From: Bolinopsis microptera
Lineage: Eukaryota; Ctenophora; Tentaculata; Lobata; Bolinopsidae
NCBI RefSeq assembly: GCF_026151205.1
Contig: NC_087075.1
Location: 7,210,858-7,274,857, forward strand
Direction: 5' to 3'
DNA: 64,000 nucleotides
The first letter of the stretch is position 1; every line of letters begins with the position of its first letter. The notes under the pieces are model-generated. The model ran no database searches. It was not told the origin of the DNA and saw nothing but the letters and a program-made list of their open reading frames with translations. Of this stretch, positions 54,394-64,000 are shown in pieces. Made by a program: the position numbers and the translations under genes.

Positions 54394-57300
54394 TTAAACA
54401 AGAGGAACAGGACGGAAAACCACTGAGACATAAAGCAAAATGTCTTCTGTTGCGTCTTTTCTCTGCGTATCCAGTTTAAGTGCTGTGTTCACCTTTCTTA
54501 CATCCTCCTGAAGTTAGCGAATTTAAATTAAATTAAAAATAAATGTTTAATTTTTTAAGAAGTATGAGATTTGAATTTTAAAGTATGTGTTATCAGTATG
54601 TGTTATCAGTATGTGTTATCAGTATGTGTTATCAGTATGTGTTATCAGTATGTGTTATCAGTATGTGTTATCAGTATGTGTTATCAGTATGTGTTATCAG
54701 TATGTGTTATTATTAACCTTGGTAAGTTTCATGGAAGTAGCTCCGATAGGATCGTTACTGTTTGGCCAAACATCGTTATCGTCCAACTTGTAAGTCAGTT
54801 CAGATCCGACAAACGACTCAGTCAGTAGCTCAGTCCATTCGTTAAATATCGGGGAGTCCGAGTTAGACACTTCCTTAGTTTTAAATATCTGGGAACAGTG
54901 TTAATCATTATTTATCTAAATTCAGATAGCTTGGTAGGAATTTTCAGGGGAAGTAAAAGTTCATGGAGGAGAAGTAAAAGTTTATTCTATTTCATTAATT
55001 ACGTTCATAGTAATCAGTAAAATAATCATATAATACATTTTATAACCTCTTTGCCATTGTAGTACACGGTTACAAAAGGATCTGCTTTTGAATTGTCGTC
55101 AGTTTTAGGAATACCAGCTGCCCGGTGAATATGTACATACAGCACCCCTGTGGTGTATGAGATTAGAGAGTTTAAGAGAATATTAATGAGCTTAAAAAGG
55201 TACGATTGTTTGCAAGTGGGGTGTACCAGATGCATTGCAACTCATATTCATGTAGTGAACCCATGAATATGAGTTCACTAAATTTTTACCAGTGTTAAGA
55301 TCAGGAGGTGCCGAGCATCCTACATTAAACTTGGTCTGATAGTCCTCAACTTGGACCCCCTTCTGAACCAGTGCTATCAGTGGTAACAGATACGCTTTCA
55401 CCTCCACGGTCACCTTTACATTCTTATCCTCGTTAGAGAAAGTTTCTGTGACACTGGGCAGTGTGAACTCCATGTCAGCCAGGTCCACTTTAACGGAACC
55501 GTACTGTATGTCCTTGAATATCAGACGACTCTCCCAGGCTTTCACTAGCAGCTGAGGGTAAACACATTAGGATAGTAGGGCGGTAAGAATAAAGTCACGT
55601 GTTGGATAGTGTGACGTCATGTGGGGGAGAATGTGACGTCACGTGAGGGTGAAGTTAACCTAACGTGAGGAAGACTGCGAAGAAGAAGGTTATTATTCAG
55701 TTTAACTCACATCCTGTGCATCAAAGTCGCTGATGAGGAAGTTGTGGTTCATAATCTGATCGTCAATCATCAGTTCAATCGACTTCTTCTCCTCCTCATT
55801 GCCAAGTTTAGCGGATATCTCTATATCCGTTGTTTCTGAGGGGTGTTCCGTATTAATAGTTTCGCTTGATTAATTTCCAAGGGCTTTTATTTGCAATGAT
55901 TAGAAAGTGTCACGAACAAAAAAAGGGCCAAAGTTTGCTCAGAATTCATGAGTAGCAACAGAAGTACAAAAGCGAAGAATAACCATCAGACAATGTAACC
56001 AAGAAGGAGTATAACCTGTAGTTCTAGTGATTCTGCTGACTAACCTGTAGTTCTAGTGATTCTGCTGACTTGGACCTTGGTGGTAACAACACCAGGGTGC
56101 TGGTCCGACATCCTGGGCATCATGACCACGTCCACCCCTCCCCTCGCACCCACTTTAGACACGTCCACGTATAGTCTACCAGGGTAAACCAGCTCTGAGA
56201 GATTACTTATTCAGTCCTGATTATTATTAAGCTCTGAGGGATTAACTATTTAGTCCTGATTATTATTAAGCTCTTAGAGGTTAATTATTCAGTCCTGATT
56301 ATTATTAAGCTCTGAGAGATTACTTATTCAGTCCTGGTTATTATTTAGCTCTGAGAGATTACTTATTCAGTTCTGGTTATTATTATTATTAAGCTCTGAG
56401 AGATTAATTATTCAGTCCTGATTATTATTAAGCTCTGAGAGATTAATTATTCAGTCCTGATTATTATTTAGGTTCGTATTTTCTTCTCCTCAAAATATTA
56501 GTGATTCATCTTATCTATTACTATGACTAACTGATATGTTTTTCATATGATTATAAATAGTTGAGAAGGCAGCTCACGTTTAGACAGAACATCCTCAATA
56601 ACGTCCGATATTAATTTGTCAATTCCAAAAGCGTCGATATCTATCGCATCCAGTAATTCCACATTAAATCCAAGCTCTGGCCTGATATGAAAGGAAATAT
56701 AAGAGTTAATTCTTAAATCATCTGGTAAATATGAATAATAATATTAGTGATAGTTTAAAAATGATATTTTGAATGGACATTGAATACTAGTGATATAAAT
56801 ATCTTTTAGCAACATCTAACCTATCAGTAAATGTGATACAAAGGTTCTGAATCCCTGGGAATGACACTTGGTCAGAGAAGAGTACAGTGATTCTCAGATT
56901 CCCCATAAAACTCAGTTTCTGTACAGCAGCTCTTAGCGTTAACATGGGCACCTGAAAATACAAATTATAACTACTATTACTCAGGGAGATGATTGAAAAT
57001 CCACTACTACGAGTAGAATTAATACTAGAACTATACGAGTAGAATTAATACTAGATTCACTTATACTAGATTATTTAGTAAATCCACTAATACTAAATTC
57101 ACTACTAAATCCATTTAATACTAGATCCACTACTACGGGTAGATTTAATTTTTAATTTTCTAAGTTTTTTTGTGGAGAGGCTGTGCCTGGGTGGCCCACG
57201 AAAGGATAGCATGTGGACGCTTTGCCTACCTCTGGGTATGTCAGTCCTATGGGAGGATGCTGGTGGAATCAGAATGTGTAATCTAGGATGATGGTAAGTA

Positions 57301-57443
57301 TTGAAGGTCTAACAGGAGTGTGTCGTCCGGACGAAGACGTACACCAAATTAAAGCTGACTTGATTGAAATAATTAATAACATTAATGTATTAATGCCAAC
57401 CTTACAGAATTATAAATTCTAGAGAGATTCAGTTTCACCATAT
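54394..57443 (-). CDS. SMP + C2 domain protein, extended-synaptotagmin-like (C-terminal exons)
   Basis: Likely a lipid-transfer/tether protein at membrane contact sites. Exons on the minus strand: 57443-57406 (tentative), 56952-56821, 56681-56578, 56194-56045, 55835-55711, 55551-55290, 55147-55047, 54888-54718, 54507-54394 (TAA). The SMP-like part has MLTLRAAVQKLSFMGNLRI, then PELGFNVELLDAIDIDAFG and SDVIEDVLSK, followed by LVYPGRLYVDVSKV. A divergent C2-like region spans the next exons (EISAKLGNEEEKKSIEL, LLVKAWESRL). The last C2 has GVLYVHIHRAAGIPKTDDN, SKADPFVTVYYNGKE, SDSPIFNEWTE and DNDVWPNSNDPIG, with Asp residues compatible with Ca2+ binding. Phases agree across the joins checked. N-terminal exons with any membrane hairpin were not found. 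TMEM24/C2CD2-type proteins are an alternative. Confidence 0.75.
54583..54712. repeat. 13-bp tandem repeat TATGTGTTATCAG
   Basis: About ten copies of a 13-bp unit in the last intron of the SMP/C2 gene. Confidence 0.93.
55592..55662. repeat. E-box/CRE motifs in SMP/C2 gene intron
   Basis: GTCACGTGTTGGATAGTG, GTGACGTCATGTGG and GTGACGTCACGTGAGG occur in a row, the same E-box/CRE core as 6526-6630. Confidence 0.75.
56013..56070 (-). repeat. 29-bp duplication spanning a splice donor
   Basis: The last bases of exon 56194-56045 and its donor are repeated once: two copies of a 29-bp unit, giving donors GTTAGT (first) and GTTATA (second) 29 bp apart on the minus strand. Confidence 0.8.
56195..56472. 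repeat. 39-41 bp tandem repeat in SMP/C2 gene intron
   Basis: About seven copies of AGCTCTGAGAGATTA..TATTCAGTCC..TTATTATTA. The first copy includes the acceptor (CTCTCAG on the minus strand), so every copy carries a potential acceptor. Confidence 0.9.
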
Positions 57444-57449
57444 GCTGAT

Positions 57450-57990
57450 ATGGGACTCAAATGTTCATAACCTGGAAGTGAACACCACCATGACACCGTC
57501 GGAAGCGTCCAAACCTCCTAGAGAGAAGACGCCACTCAGCAGCCCCCTGGCCCCCACAAAGAGGAACCCAGAGCCAAGATCACTCGATCAAGACATAATT
57601 CAGATATACTTCCAAATACAAGATATGTAATGAATTAACCTGGGGACCCCAGGCTATTATATTTACTAGCAGGAACCCGTTTAACCCTAAAGTGGTGTCA
57701 AGACTCGAGAGACTAAAATAATTATTATCTATTTAATTCGCGTTTTTGACACCACTTGAGAGTCCAAATTTTGGGCACTAAAATTATTATTCCTTGGCCA
57801 ATTTTTTATTTTTTCATGCTGATTTGAAGGCCATTAAAGCATTTGACCCAGTCAAAAAAGTTTCAGTTGTATATGTTTTACGGTTTTTGCGGAAAGTCGC
57901 GTTAAAGTTGATGCCGTGGTGTCAGTAAAATGGCACGGATATATACACATATATATATCGTCTCGCTTTATATATAGTAAGATGTTCATA
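57450..57990. other. Unassigned sequence between SMP/C2 gene and LINE
   Basis: A frame at 57442-57630 (TPSEASKPPREKTPLSSP) is proline/serine-rich and cannot be assigned. The TATATACACATATATATAT stretch at 57938-57957 precedes the LINE. Confidence 0.4.
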
Positions 57991-58108
57991 TGCACTCAAA
58001 CGTCACCAGGTCCGGTCAGGGGTTGGACTTGATAACTCTAAAAGAACCGATGCAAGAACTTCTTTCAGACTTGTCTTCTTTCGCTCAAAAATAGACCCTA
58101 ACGGCACG

Positions 58109-60094
58109 TTGTCATGGGACAGTGAAGACATTCCCAATGAGAGCATCAGAGCATCCAGATTCTGTAATACTCTAAGCTTCAGAATGGGCCAAGTACATAT
58201 ATACCAACAAATATTGGATAAGCTTACCCTAGCTGACTTTACTCTGATACTGGATGCCATGGATCAACCCACATCTAGTAGCGACTCTCTGAATGATATG
58301 AAAACTAGAACAGAAACTCTCTTAGCAGACCCTTACTCACCCCCCAGCTATGCTGCTGTAAGTGTGATATTAACTAAGATGAAACTGAAAGACGCGAAGG
58401 AGGAGCTTGCTGCATGCAACCAGGAAAACAATGGTGCTGTAGCTCTATTAAGACAGAGACTAGGTAGATACCTAACTAGGGACACCGAACAGTCACGGGA
58501 CACAAGTGGAGATCTCTTCTCTTACTCCCCTGAACCACCACTCTCCGAAACTGCCCCAGTTCCAAACATCGCTGTGTCTCCTAACGAATTCTGTTTTACT
58601 AGCTCACTGCCCAACGCTAAGGACTTCCTAAGATCGCAGCTGGACAAAAACTCCTCTACCCAGCAGAAGTCCAAAACAAAGAGGAAAAGAGGACTAGCTG
58701 ACACCACCTCTGGACTAAGTTTTCAAGGACTTGAAACTTACATCAAATCACTCGAATCAGTTACAGAAAACGAACTCACAAAGGAACTCGGATTCCTCAA
58801 ACTGAGTAGTGAAGGAAGCTCAAAAATCAGGAAAAAGAGAATCACTCAACACCTGAAGAACCCTAATAATCTCTCCGCTGCTACATCTGAGCAACTCAGT
58901 GATGTGCAGAATAGACTGGAAGTGATGGAAAGGTCTAATGTGTCAATCAGCTCTATTCTTACCGAAATAAAAACCGAGATTAAAGAGCTAAAACTCACGA
59001 TAACTGAGATGACCCCTGCAACCAAATCAACCGGGAGCTGCCAGGTAGCAACAAAATGCTCAAGTGGCGCAGATCTACTGAAAAATCTGTCAAAAGCTAC
59101 CCAAGACACCAGCATGCTCCTGGAGAAATCTGAAATAGGTCTGAAAGGGCTCACACAAACCCTCAAAGATACTATGTCTGTAAAGAAAGATCTGGAAGTT
59201 TGGAGTCAGAGTGTCTTCAAAAGGGAAGAGAATGAAAAAATCAATGAAATCCATGAAATCATCTCTGCCTCAAATTTCAGAAACAACCAGGCAGACCCAG
59301 CTCCAAATGTTAGCCAAAGCTATGTGAGACATATCCCCAGGTCACCAGCTGACACACGGACTAACAGTGACATCCCCGGGCTGTCACCTAATCAGGGACG
59401 GTCTTCCTACAGGAGAGAAGACTTAGAACCCAGACAAAAAGGCAAGATAATCACAAAAGAAAGTGCAACAACTCCTCGCAGCACAGGGAGATCCAAAAGA
59501 GCGAGTAACCCAGTACAGCGCCAACAGAAAATTGTTCTCCTCTGTGACTCGACCATGCGAAGCTTTAAACCTGACGAGTTTCCAAAGAGGTACAATGTCT
59601 CTGTAATATACAGGCCAAGTTTGAAAGAACTTGACTCGTGCCTCGAACGAACAGTAGAAGAGATCTCAAACCTCAATCCAGATGCAGTGTACATTCACCT
59701 TGGTACTCGGGACATCCTGGAAGGCAACAAGGCTGATATTGTGGTGGGATCATTAATCAAGTCTACTGAAAAGATCCTTAGACAGACCTCACAACACTGC
59801 CAAATATTCATCTCTCACCCCTTTCTGCGCGACCATCCTGGAGAGGAATGGGGTAAAAATAGTCGACTCATCACAGAGGCAATCAGAAATCTTAAAGATG
59901 ACAGTGAAAAGGCTGATTTCTGGATGAGATCAAGAGAAAACAGAAACAACAACTTCTACCCGGGGGGATCGGATATCCCACACGACTATCTGTTTGTCCC
60001 AGATCAACCTCATCTAAATGACAGAGGTATCAGAGTAATCATGGGAAACTTCAAGACAAGTCTCAATAGTACATTTAGCAGGGACCGTACTTGA
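58109..60094 (+). CDS. LINE ORF1: coiled coil and SGNH/GDSL esterase-like domain
   Basis: A 661-residue intact frame from ATG to TGA. The N-terminal half is polar with helical segments (ENELTKELGFLKLSSEGS, about 210-230) and a heptad-rich stretch near 260-300 (LSDVQNRLEVMERSNVS). The C-terminal domain (about 470-650) matches SGNH hydrolases. Block I is LLCDSTMRSF (Ser in C-D-S instead of G-D-S), block III is IHLGTRDIL, and the Asp/His block is DQPHLNDRGIR. Esterase domains in ORF1 are known from CR1/L2-type LINEs; their role is thought to be RNA or membrane association. Ser, Asp and His of the catalytic triad are present; the block III Asn is replaced by Arg. Confidence 0.85.
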   Translation: MSWDSEDIPNESIRASRFCNTLSFRMGQVHIYQQILDKLTLADFTLILDAMDQPTSSSDSLNDMKTRTETLLADPYSPPSYAAVSVILTKMKLKDAKEELAACNQENNGAVALLRQRLGRYLTRDTEQSRDTSGDLFSYSPEPPLSETAPVPNIAVSPNEFCFTSSLPNAKDFLRSQLDKNSSTQQKSKTKRKRGLADTTSGLSFQGLETYIKSLESVTENELTKELGFLKLSSEGSSKIRKKRITQHLKNPNNLSAATSEQLSDVQNRLEVMERSNVSISSILTEIKTEIKELKLTITEMTPATKSTGSCQVATKCSSGADLLKNLSKATQDTSMLLEKSEIGLKGLTQTLKDTMSVKKDLEVWSQSVFKREENEKINEIHEIISASNFRNNQADPAPNVSQSYVRHIPRSPADTRTNSDIPGLSPNQGRSSYRREDLEPRQKGKIITKESATTPRSTGRSKRASNPVQRQQKIVLLCDSTMRSFKPDEFPKRYNVSVIYRPSLKELDSCLERTVEEISNLNPDAVYIHLGTRDILEGNKADIVVGSLIKSTEKILRQTSQHCQIFISHPFLRDHPGEEWGKNSRLITEAIRNLKDDSEKADFWMRSRENRNNNFYPGGSDIPHDYLFVPDQPHLNDRGIRVIMGNFKTSLNSTFSRDRT

Positions 60095-60189
60095 ATTCTA
60101 GTCTCTCATTCTCAGCTCCTCCAAGTCTTCCGAGTTCTCTTCTTCTTTCCTCCTCTCCTCTTGCCTCTCTCATCTTCTATACCTGACTG

Positions 60190-63100
60190 ATGAACATCGT
60201 TAACGGTATAATTTCCTGGAATGTGGCAAACATTCATGGCTTGCTCGGAAACAAAGTTGAGGATCCCGAATTTGTCAAAATCATCAGTCCAAATGATATA
60301 ATCTGCCTCCGAGAAACCGGATGCGAAGTTTCCCTGAAAGGATACAAATCCTATAGTGACATCCGCAAATCAGGTAAAGGAGGAGGAGTAACCACTTTGG
60401 TTAGGAACACAATTGTGGAATATTGCTCTCTGGATAAATGCACACTCACTGCGGACCATACAATGAATATTGTCATTGTTAAAATCACTGATCCCGACAG
60501 CAATCTCAACACCTTTGTTGTCAATAGCTACATCCCACCTACAAATAGCAAACAGAAAAACCGCACTAACTGCTCCGAGGCAAACTTTGATGCCCTTCAG
60601 GAAAAAATAGCCAGCATCAAGAATAACCCCAGTGATGAGCTATTACTTCTTGGTGACCTTAATGCCAGGATAGGAGTAGCTCCAGATTTTCATATGTATG
60701 ACAGAGCGGACGAATTCGAGCTCTTTCCAGAAACTGGCAGGTCTTCCGACTTCATGGTTATACCTGACGTGGCACCTATATCTCAAAATAGGAACAGCCA
60801 GGACAAAATTACCAATAGACACAAAAACCTTTTGCTTGACCTCTGTGGATCACAAAACCTCCTGATCCTTAATGGACGTACCATCGGTGACTCTGCTGGA
60901 AAATACACATGCTACAAGTGGAACGGAAACAGCGTAGTGGACTACTTCATTGCATCAACATCCTTTCTTCACCGTGTCAAGAGCCTCTCAGTGGGTGAGC
61001 ACACTCTGTTCTCCGATCACAATCCAATCTTACTCAGCCTTTGGCATAGACGAAGGGCCCCTCAAAGGAATAGTCAAGCTCCCACCAGTATCTACGAGGA
61101 AGCTCCCTTTCGATACAAGATCACAGAAGAGGGTTTAGCCAACTTCACAAAATCATTTGAACAGCCTGAGTTCATTCAAAGAATCTCCCAACTGACCAAA
61201 GATGTCGAATCCACTCCAAAAACCCATGAGGCAGTTGAAGCACTGAATAGGCAGATTACAGAACTCATAAACGATGTCGCTAAAAAAGAGTTCGATATCT
61301 CTAAACAAACTAAGAATCCAAAACCTAAGTTCGCCTCATGGTTTGACGGCAAGTGTCACACTGCACGACGCCTTTTCAAACGGTCAATAAAAAATTGTCG
61401 ACAATAATCCTGATAACCAGAGAATCAAAACACGGCATCGTGCCAACTCTAAAGGATATCGAAAGATTGTCAATAAGAAAAGGGATGACTTCTTCAATAG
61501 TCTTAACAAGAAGATTAAAAACGGTAAAACTATATCCTGGAGAGATTTCAAGAAGCTTAAGAACTACAAGAAGGAAGAAGTCCAAACTGAAACGGAGCAA
61601 CTCAACTCTTTCCATCAGTTCTACTCTGAGCTATATTCTGACAATCATCCAACCGTAGACTCTCTCACTAAAAGAGCTCTCCTCGAAGAAGCCAACGCCC
61701 TATCCGAGGGATCTGCCCCTAATGAGTCACTGAACAGCCCATTTACATCGGATGAGCTGAACGCTGCGCTAGGCGAACTCAAATCGGGCAAAGCATCTTC
61801 TTTTGACCACATCAGCAACGAAATGCTCCGGGGTCTGAGCATGAATATGAAGTCGCTCCTCCTCAAACTCTTCAATTTGTGCCTGGAGACAGGAGTCTAC
61901 CTCTGGAGCAAAAGTGTGATCACACCAATTCACAAAAAAGGGTGCATCAGGAACCCTGACAACTATAGAGCGATAGCTGTCTGTAGCTGTATCGGAAAAC
62001 TGCTCTCTACGATGCTGCTATCTCGGCTCGTTAATCACCGCCAAATCTCACATCCTGATCCACCCAACCAAGCAGGCTTTACCAAAGGAAGTCAATGCAA
62101 TGACCATATATTTACGCTGATGTCCACTATAGAAAAATACAAGAAAGTCAAAAGTAAAATATATGCAGTGTTCATTGATCTTCGCAAAGCTTTCGATCTT
62201 GTCTGCAGACAAGCTCTCATGTTCAAACTAGCGTGCTATGGTGTCAATGGTGGCTACTACGACATCATCAAAGACATGTACAGCAAATCAGAAGGTCATA
62301 TCAAGATGAATGGCAAAATAAGTGAAGCATTCAAGATCCTTAAAGGAACTGAACAAGGACACCCACTTAGCCCTGAGTTTTTCAAAGTTTACTTTAAAAA
62401 GCTTTCTGACCTCCTTAACGAAGCTACTGCAAACTGTCCGACACTCGCTGGACTTTCAGTGACTCACCTAGCGTGGGCTGATGATCTAGTAATCCTCGGC
62501 CTAGATCCTGAGTCTCTCCAAAAGTTGCTTACGATTATTGGGGACTACTGTAACGAATGGGGTCTGGAAATCAATATCTCCAAAACCAAATTCATGGTCT
62601 TCAATGGCAAAGGACCAGACATTCCAAATTGGCGTCCTTCCATTCACGAAAGAGATATCGAGATGGTCTCCAGCTACTGCTATCTTGGGATTATTATAAG
62701 CAGCACAGGGAAATTTCGGCAAGCAACTGACTCTCTATACCGTAAAGGACTTGGAGCTTACTTCAGCTTGAGAAGCACTATAGACCGGAGATTCGTTGAT
62801 GCATCCTGCCTTAACAAATTATTTAACACCCTTGTTAAGCCAATTCTACTTTACGGCTGTCAAGTTTGGGCCCCGGTTCTACCCACCGTCAATAAGGTCC
62901 TCTCTAGCTTCAGCAAGTTTCACAATCTTGATCATGCGGTCTCTCACATCGCTAAACAGCAACTTGAGCAAGTGCATCTACGACACCTAAAATACCTTCT
63001 TGGTATAAACAGAAGAGCAGTCAATGCTACAGCCTGGGGAGAAACTGGCTCATACCCAATCATTATTGAAATGTTGAAACTGAGTACTAAATATTTCAAA

Positions 63101-63817
63101 AGAGTTATGAGCCTCCCCTCTACACAACTAGTCAAAGCTGCAATGACTGAGCAAATTAACCTCAAATTGTCATGGTTTGTAGGCATCGAATCAATCATCA
63201 AATCATTCAACAACATCGACCTTCTTGAAAGGAATTCATCGTCGCTGTTGAACGCAACCTCACTCGCAGACTCCTGCAGCCCTGAATTAATCACAGAGAA
63301 CCTGAAAAAACAGTTCCGCGATTCCTGGGGTTCTCTTGTGAAAGATTCTAGAAAACTATCATTCTACAGTGAAGTCAAAACAGAATTTGCATGGGAGCCA
63401 TATCTAACCTATGCTAGGTCTTTTCAGGACAGAAGGGCAACCACACAGATTCGGTCCAGTTCGCATCACCTTAGAATTGAAAGAGGGAGATATGACCAAA
63501 CTCCAATTGATGAAAGGACCTGCAACTATTGCGAGCTTAACACCAACCAGCTATTCATCGAGGACGAGAATCATATGCTCCATTTCTGCCCCCTAGGGAA
63601 GGGTCCTAGGGACAAATTTCAAAATCACAGTGGAAACCTACTCAACAATGTTGGTAATGGTAGCTTCAATCTTGCCTCCACGTTCATGTCGCAGTCTGAT
63701 TGCAAGGATACTCCCAGTGATGAGGACGTAAGTTTGATCAAACTCTCAACCAGCACCATTAACAAGATCTACAGACTAACCCTCAACTTCAAAGACAGTC
63801 TGAAAGCAGATAATTAG
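60190..63817 (+). pseudogene. LINE ORF2: APE endonuclease + reverse transcriptase, single frameshift
   Basis: Frame 1 runs 60190-61407 and frame 2 from about 61390 to TAA at 63817; the switch is one base at an A6 run (61389-61394), after KRSIKN. The endonuclease (residues 1-290) has ISWNVANIHG, ICLRETG, GGGVTTLVRN, LLGDLNARIG, VVDYFIAS and FSDHNPI, covering the catalytic Asn, Glu, Asp and His. RT has VITPIHKKG, DNYRAIAV, QAGFTKGSQCNDHI, FIDLRKAFD, GTEQGHPLSPEFF and the catalytic WADDLVIL (about 62476). The tail carries CNYCELN ... ENHMLHFCP (C-x2-C..H..C knuckle). Otherwise intact, about 1,200 codons. Confidence 0.88.
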
Positions 63818-63910
63818 TTTCCTTTCTCAGTTTTCTATTTTTGTATTCTTTTTTCTTTTTTCCTCTCCTCCCTTTTTTCCTCCCAGCTTTGAATCTGTGA
63901 TGGATGTGAT

Positions 63911-63984
63911 GGAAGGCTTGCGTTCACTTTTATCCCTACATGGGCTCCAGGCCGTGCGTCCATGTAGGAGCTGTGGGGCCTTCC
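63911..63984 (+). other. Nested stem-loop in LINE 3' UTR
   Basis: GGAAGGC (63911-63917) pairs with GCCTTCC (63978-63984); inside, CTACATGG (63936-63943) pairs with CCATGTAG (63960-63967). Such 3' structures are recognised by the RT of stringent-type LINEs; here this role is inferred. Confidence 0.7.
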
Positions 63985-64000
63985 GAGTGATAGGGTTACA

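Larger units (their letters stand above)
57990..64000 (+). mobile_element. Nearly complete two-ORF LINE (runs to window end)
   Basis: Order: 5' UTR, ORF1 (58109-60094), 95-bp pyrimidine-rich spacer, ORF2 (60190-63817, one frameshift), 3' UTR with stem-loops. ORF1 carries an esterase-like domain and ORF2 an APE endonuclease, RT and a C-terminal zinc knuckle. The exact 5' boundary and target duplication are not determined, and the 3' end may lie just beyond the window. Clade is uncertain (Jockey/I or CR1/L2-related). Confidence 0.9.

Overview
The window is nuclear DNA from an animal. It is AT-rich and intron-dense, with GT..AG introns of roughly 100-400 bp, and it mixes conserved metazoan genes with many retrotransposon and inverted-repeat fragments. 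A cnidarian or similarly early-branching marine invertebrate fits best. The reasons are the intron-rich structures, a Penelope-like element with a GIY-YIG nuclease, several LINE types, and a secreted/receptor ectodomain type I associate with cnidarians. The species cannot be fixed from sequence alone. No tRNA, rRNA or CRISPR array was recognised.

Layout: (1) 1-6409, plus strand: the 3' eighteen exons of an eIF4G translation scaffold (eIF4E-binding motif, MIF4G, MA3 and W2-type regions). (2) 6410-28000: a gene-poor, repeat-rich block. It holds a 1.4-kb long-armed foldback element, a TIR-flanked telomere-like satellite, LINE fragments from several families, a solo LINE ORF1 unit, shuffled pieces of a zinc-knuckle/nuclease-like retroelement protein, and MITEs. 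(3) 28012-46675, plus strand: a class IA PI3-kinase catalytic subunit (p110) of about 19 exons. Its 7.7-kb third intron carries a Penelope-like element with an 11-bp target duplication. The same intron carries, on the opposite strand, a complete receptor-like gene (33740-36710) with thrombospondin repeats, one membrane segment and a tyrosine-rich tail. A later p110 intron holds a LINE fragment into which a second, identical 340-bp Penelope 3' end has jumped. (4) 46676-50767: repeats and unassigned sequence. (5) 50768-53363, plus strand: a six-exon Drp1-like dynamin GTPase. (6) 54394-57443, minus strand: an SMP + C2 lipid-transfer protein of the extended-synaptotagmin type, convergent with the dynamin gene; its N-terminal exons were not found. 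(7) About 57990 to the window end: a nearly intact LINE with an SGNH-esterase ORF1, an APE/RT ORF2 broken by a single frameshift, and a 3' nested stem-loop.

A recurring theme is a short dispersed minisatellite family built on CACGTG (E-box), often with TGACGTCA (CRE) or an inverted CCAAT (ATTGG). It sits in or beside introns of four different host genes. The observations most worth checking are the antisense phospho-tyrosine-type receptor nested inside the PI3K gene, the in-frame tandem duplication of a PI3K kinase-domain exon start, the fresh Penelope insertions, the interleaved or giant inverted repeats, and the hairpin array at 41.7-42.05 kb. Splice coordinates were inferred by eye from GT/AG sites and reading phase and may be off by a base or two.
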